DNA of 64,000 nt from CAZISM01 sp964541895 (GTDB lineage: Bacteria; Zhuqueibacterota; Zhuqueibacteria; Residuimicrobiales; Residuimicrobiaceae): positions 1 to 64,000 of the forward strand of contig CAZISM010000009.1 of assembly GCA_964541895.1 (NCBI GenBank), read 5' to 3'. Each line of letters opens with the position of its first letter. The first letter of the stretch is position 1. Below are positions 60,843 to 64,000 of the stretch, piece after piece. A program made the position numbers and the translations under genes. The notes below the pieces were generated by a model that made no database searches, was not told the origin of the DNA, and was given only the letters and a program-made list of their open reading frames with translations.

Positions 60843-61871
60843 TTAAAAAGAAAAAATGATGGAAAAACGGTGGACATCTTCAAAATAGTCGGCAGTGCCA
60901 TAGGCATAATCGATGGAGCCCTGCAAGCCGGAGAGATTGAACTGGGCGCCAAAACCGGCAGTCAAGGATTCCACCTCGTGGTTGAATTTATAGCCGGCGC
61001 GCAGGCAATAGTTCTGCAGATAACTGAGCTCGGCGCCGACATGCATCCGTTCGGTGTGATCGTTGGGGTGCAGGGCGTCCACGGAAATGAGAAGGCCCAT
61101 CGATTTTGAGGGGTCCATAAACAGGTTGGTGACGTCCATAGCCATGCCCATGCGCAGCAGCATCGGGGTTTGAAATTCTTCGTTCCAGTATTTCATATCC
61201 CGTGAAAAATTCTGCATCGCCATGGCGAAGGTCAGGCCTTTCCAGCCGACGTCGTAGGTGGTGCCGATGTCCAGGCCCCAGTCATTCAGCTTCCACTCTT
61301 TTTCCTTGCGGGTGCGGATTTTTTCGCCGGTCGTCGGATCTTCGTATTCGCTGACGACATAGGAGGCCCGGCCCAATCGTTCATGCAGCCGTTTGACTTT
61401 AACGCCGAGGCTGAACTTGTCGTTGATGCGGCGGGCATAGGCGAGTCCGACGGCGTAATCCTCCACGCCGATATCGCCGGTGAGGACAAAGCCGCGATAA
61501 TCGACCGATTTATCGACGACACGGGTGCCGATGATTTCGCCGTAATCCATGTAGGTGATATCCACGCCGATGGCGCCCCATTTGCCCAACGAGGCGGCAA
61601 ACGCGGTTCCATAGAGTTTGGTATCGATCAGCCAATCGACCTGGTTCAGCGCAATGGAAAAGCGCTTGATATCCGCCAGCACCGCCGGATTGTGCCAGAG
61701 TCCGTTGATGCCTTTGGTGATGGCCGTGCCGGCATCGCCCATGGCTGTTTCGCGGCTGCTCATGCTGATGGCCAGATAGGTCATACCGCTCTGGGCCACT
61801 TTGTTTTTCATGGCTGAAACTGACCCGATCATCAGCAACAGGATCAGAAAGCACGTACTGTATTTTTTCAT
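60843..61871 (-). CDS. PorV/PorQ-family outer-membrane protein
   Basis: This 342-residue protein has a signal peptide (MKKYSTCFLILLLMIGSVSA). The family opening AQSGMTYLAISMSSRETAMGDAGTA, GINGLWHNPAVLA and an outer-membrane beta-barrel made of alternating strands follow. It ends in Phe (RFSIIFSF), the usual last residue of outer-membrane barrels. PorV shuttles T9SS cargo, and relatives also include barrel proteins without a proven role. Next to it is a T9SS cargo gene in the same direction, so the pair probably works together. The upstream neighbour (62050-64000) is also secreted. Confidence 0.87.
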   Translation of the reverse strand: MKKYSTCFLILLLMIGSVSAMKNKVAQSGMTYLAISMSSRETAMGDAGTAITKGINGLWHNPAVLADIKRFSIALNQVDWLIDTKLYGTAFAASLGKWGAIGVDITYMDYGEIIGTRVVDKSVDYRGFVLTGDIGVEDYAVGLAYARRINDKFSLGVKVKRLHERLGRASYVVSEYEDPTTGEKIRTRKEKEWKLNDWGLDIGTTYDVGWKGLTFAMAMQNFSRDMKYWNEEFQTPMLLRMGMAMDVTNLFMDPSKSMGLLISVDALHPNDHTERMHVGAELSYLQNYCLRAGYKFNHEVESLTAGFGAQFNLSGLQGSIDYAYGTADYFEDVHRFSIIFSF

Positions 61872-62049
61872 CGTTAATCCTCTTTACGGTTAACGTTGTG
61901 ACTGGACCGCAAGGTCGCCCCGCTCAGGGGATGGCGTCGCTCGTATCTGCGGTTCTTTAACATTCCGTTTCTGCGTTTTCAGGGACCATGGTTACCGCTG
62001 GTGCACATCATTGCATCGCGGATGCGCCGGGCGCTTGTCATCGCCTGCG

Positions 62050-64000
62050 TCAGCGGATCACGACAAATTTTCCTTTGGCAAATCCCAGATGTTTGCCTTC
62101 CAGATTCCATCCCTCTACGGTGTAAAAGTAGACGCCGCTCTTTAGCGATTGCCAGGAATCGGTGATTTGAAACCACATCTCATCCGATGATTCCGGCACG
62201 GAGCGAAGGTTGTAGGGATTGGGATGTTCCAGCTTGGCCACCAGATCTCCCGAACTGGTAAAGATATGGATGATCGCTTTGGCCGGCAGCCCGACAAAGG
62301 AGAGGCGGTCTTCGATGCGAGCACCGATATCCGATTCGATGTTCCAGTCCTCGATCACCGTGCCGCCGTACTCGAGGCCCTGCACGTGAAAGGGGTTGGG
62401 CACGACATAGATCGAATCCATGTCGCTGTGCGCGCCTTCAAAGGGGACGGCGCCGAACTGGTAATTGCGGTTGCTGTACGAGCTGGATTCCACCGACTTG
62501 CCTCTGGAAAGAGCACTGGTGTTCTGCGAGCCGTCGTCAAACGCCGTAACATAGTAATAATAGCTTACGCCGCGTTTGACGTTGCGGTCGGTATAGGTGT
62601 TGCTCACGGGCACACCGGTGTTGCCGCCGCATTCCCAGATCTTGGTATAGTTGTTGGTATAGGCCTCTTCAGCACGATAGAGGCGATAGCCGGAGAAATC
62701 CTGGACACCGGTGTCGTTATCGGGCAACGGCGGCACGGTGGAGTGGGTGCCATAGTTGCCATAGTACCACTCGATTTCCACTTTGCCCGGTCCGGCGTTC
62801 AGGCGCAGGCTCGGCGATTCCGGTCCGTCCGGCACCGCGGCGATGCCGTTTTTCCAGGTCCATTCGGCACGGCGGACGATCTGATGCAGGGAATCCCGGC
62901 CGGTGGCGAGAAGCGCATTTTTGGCCTGATCGCCGGTTTTGCCCTGGAATTGCAGCGAGCCGTTTTTCCACTGCCGGCCCAGTTCAATGGCTTGTCTGCG
63001 GTTGATGCTGCCGACCGCATCGTACATGACGATGCGCACATCTTTGCCGAATGGGATGTCATAGGGTCCGAAGGAGATCAGCGTTTCCGGTCTTTGTACC
63101 TGCGGATCCCAGGGCGAGGTCACGCCCATGGCATCCGAGCCTTTGTTCTGTTCGCCGCTGCTCAGGTCGTAATACATGGTCTGGTCCTGATCGCCTTTGG
63201 TGTGGGAATGCACCTGCTGGCGCGGCCAAAAATTGACGGTGGCGGGTTGCGAACGGTTATCGGACTCGTTATTTACATCGGTGTCGGCGTGGAGGACGCC
63301 ATAGGCGGCGTGTTGCGGCGACAGCAATTCACCGTTGATCTCGGAAGGATCGCCGGTATCGTCAAAGGTTTTGCGGAAATTGTCGCCATCATAGACATAC
63401 CAGAAACCGCGCAGAGTATCGCCCGGCTGGTTGCCGTAATAATGGCACCAATCGTCGAATTCACCGCCCAGCTGCTCGTGGCCAAAGTCGCCGCTGGGGA
63501 TGAAGGCGCGCCAAAATCCGAAATACACCCCTTGCAGATTCTGGTTGGGCAGTTCGATGGTATTGGTTTTGGCGTCGACATTGCCGGTGTTTTTAAAGAT
63601 GTATTCCTGGATGATATAAGAGCCGTGCTGCTGATTGGCAAAGGCGTAGCTTTTGCGGGTGACCTCAATGCCCACATCGGTCGTCCACACCGTGGTCGTC
63701 ATTTCGTCACTGGGAAGCTTGGCATCCACAGAGTTGCTGCTGCTGCGATTGTCGAGGATGCGCTGTTCCCGATACTCGTTCACGTCCACCAGGGGCAGTC
63801 GCTGACGCACCATTTTTCTGATACTGATGTTTTTTAAAATATCCTGGGCATCATAGTTCAGATAGCCGCCTTCTGAAACATAAAAGGTTTTAAAAATTTT
63901 GAATTTGTCGGTCCAGTCCTTCACACCGATCCAGATGCCGGTGTTTTCGCAGTTTTTGCGTGTCTGCTGCCAAAAATCGCCGCCCGGATAGGTCATCAGA
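62050..64000 (-). CDS. Secreted multidomain protein, N-terminus outside the window
   Basis: At least 650 residues are visible. The 5' end runs off the right edge, and the Met at 63996 has no signal peptide after it, so it is probably internal. The visible part begins YPGGDFWQQTRKNCENTGIWIG and includes beta-rich segments (SFGPYDIPFGKDVRIVMYDAV). A fibronectin-III-like domain with YRLYRAEEAYTNNYTKIWECGG and VKRGVSYYYYVTAFDDGSQN follows. The C-terminus has a sorting-like part (YVVPNPFHVQGLEYGG ... KSGVYFYTVEG ... GKFVVIR). Similar proteins are common in this lineage and act outside the cell; I do not assign a function. It is followed by PorV/PorQ after 178 bases. Confidence 0.75.
   Translation of the reverse strand, partial: LMTYPGGDFWQQTRKNCENTGIWIGVKDWTDKFKIFKTFYVSEGGYLNYDAQDILKNISIRKMVRQRLPLVDVNEYREQRILDNRSSSNSVDAKLPSDEMTTTVWTTDVGIEVTRKSYAFANQQHGSYIIQEYIFKNTGNVDAKTNTIELPNQNLQGVYFGFWRAFIPSGDFGHEQLGGEFDDWCHYYGNQPGDTLRGFWYVYDGDNFRKTFDDTGDPSEINGELLSPQHAAYGVLHADTDVNNESDNRSQPATVNFWPRQQVHSHTKGDQDQTMYYDLSSGEQNKGSDAMGVTSPWDPQVQRPETLISFGPYDIPFGKDVRIVMYDAVGSINRRQAIELGRQWKNGSLQFQGKTGDQAKNALLATGRDSLHQIVRRAEWTWKNGIAAVPDGPESPSLRLNAGPGKVEIEWYYGNYGTHSTVPPLPDNDTGVQDFSGYRLYRAEEAYTNNYTKIWECGGNTGVPVSNTYTDRNVKRGVSYYYYVTAFDDGSQNTSALSRGKSVESSSYSNRNYQFGAVPFEGAHSDMDSIYVVPNPFHVQGLEYGGTVIEDWNIESDIGARIEDRLSFVGLPAKAIIHIFTSSGDLVAKLEHPNPYNLRSVPESSDEMWFQITDSWQSLKSGVYFYTVEGWNLEGKHLGFAKGKFVVIR

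Noticed and set aside
62224..63837. 537-codon open frame opposite the partial secreted protein
   Set aside because: Antisense shadow in high-GC DNA. The minus-strand frame has clear fn3 and sorting-like parts.
1..64000. CRISPR array, prophage, defence island or integron
   Set aside because: I looked for regularly spaced repeats, integrase or transposase proteins and defence proteins, and found none. The three intergenic repeat copies are too far apart and too few.

Overview
The window looks like a piece of a metagenome-assembled scaffold from a Gram-negative member of the FCB lineage, for example candidate division KSB1 or Calditrichota. The phylum name is an inference. Direct support is: seven proteins ending in a type IX secretion (T9SS)-style sorting domain (a 'NYPNPFN'-like motif, then 'SGxYxYRL' and a basic end), one PorV/PorQ-family outer-membrane protein, an RND efflux operon, and a TonB-like protein. 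GC content is moderate to high. Three runs of exactly 100 N interrupt the sequence. One of them (28421-28520) is an assembly artefact, because the same 55 bp stands on both sides of it.

Layout. 1-3042: a small secreted orphan protein, then a two-gene operon for oxidation of L-fucose or L-galactose (aldo/keto reductase and lactonase). 3330-3412: a cluster of hairpins. 3466-9594: TetR regulator plus a three-part RND efflux operon. 9595-17321: a decayed secreted gene, a giant C10-type peptidase with FG-GAP repeats, and a GH28-like enzyme. 17568-21077: a glycosyltransferase/FkbM methyltransferase pair and an ABC-F ATPase whose leader looks like a transcription attenuator. 21255-31501: four large secreted carbohydrate-active proteins (GH141-like beta-helix, GH28-like beta-helix, an unassigned 975-residue glycosidase-like protein, and GH39). 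31619-33963: TonB/AgmX-like protein and a HypE-like AIR synthase. 34067-37587: the housekeeping operon ffh-rpsP-rimM-trmD-rplS. 37803-39997: acyl-CoA synthetase and a zinc-ribbon protein. 40116-46610: GH78 alpha-L-rhamnosidase and a large multidomain T9SS protein. 46845-50617: ECF sigma, zinc-finger/HEAT anti-sigma and two DUF4097 solenoid proteins. 50779-54574: SpoVG, a membrane PHP-domain protein, a thioredoxin-like protein and a radical SAM enzyme. 54792-64000: a beta-helix T9SS protein, an RluB-type pseudouridine synthase, a Tat-exported aldo/keto reductase, and a block with an internally duplicated T9SS protein, PorV/PorQ and a partial secreted protein.

Biology. The secreted enzymes (GH28, GH28-like, GH141-like, GH39, GH78) fit degradation of pectin, especially rhamnogalacturonan. 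The L-galactose/L-fucose-type dehydrogenase and lactonase could consume rarer sugars released from it. T9SS would put several of these proteins on the surface or outside the cell. An intergenic repeat family (three copies) and a separate hairpin cluster suggest small non-autonomous elements. I saw no tRNA, rRNA, CRISPR array, transposase, prophage or recognisable defence system.
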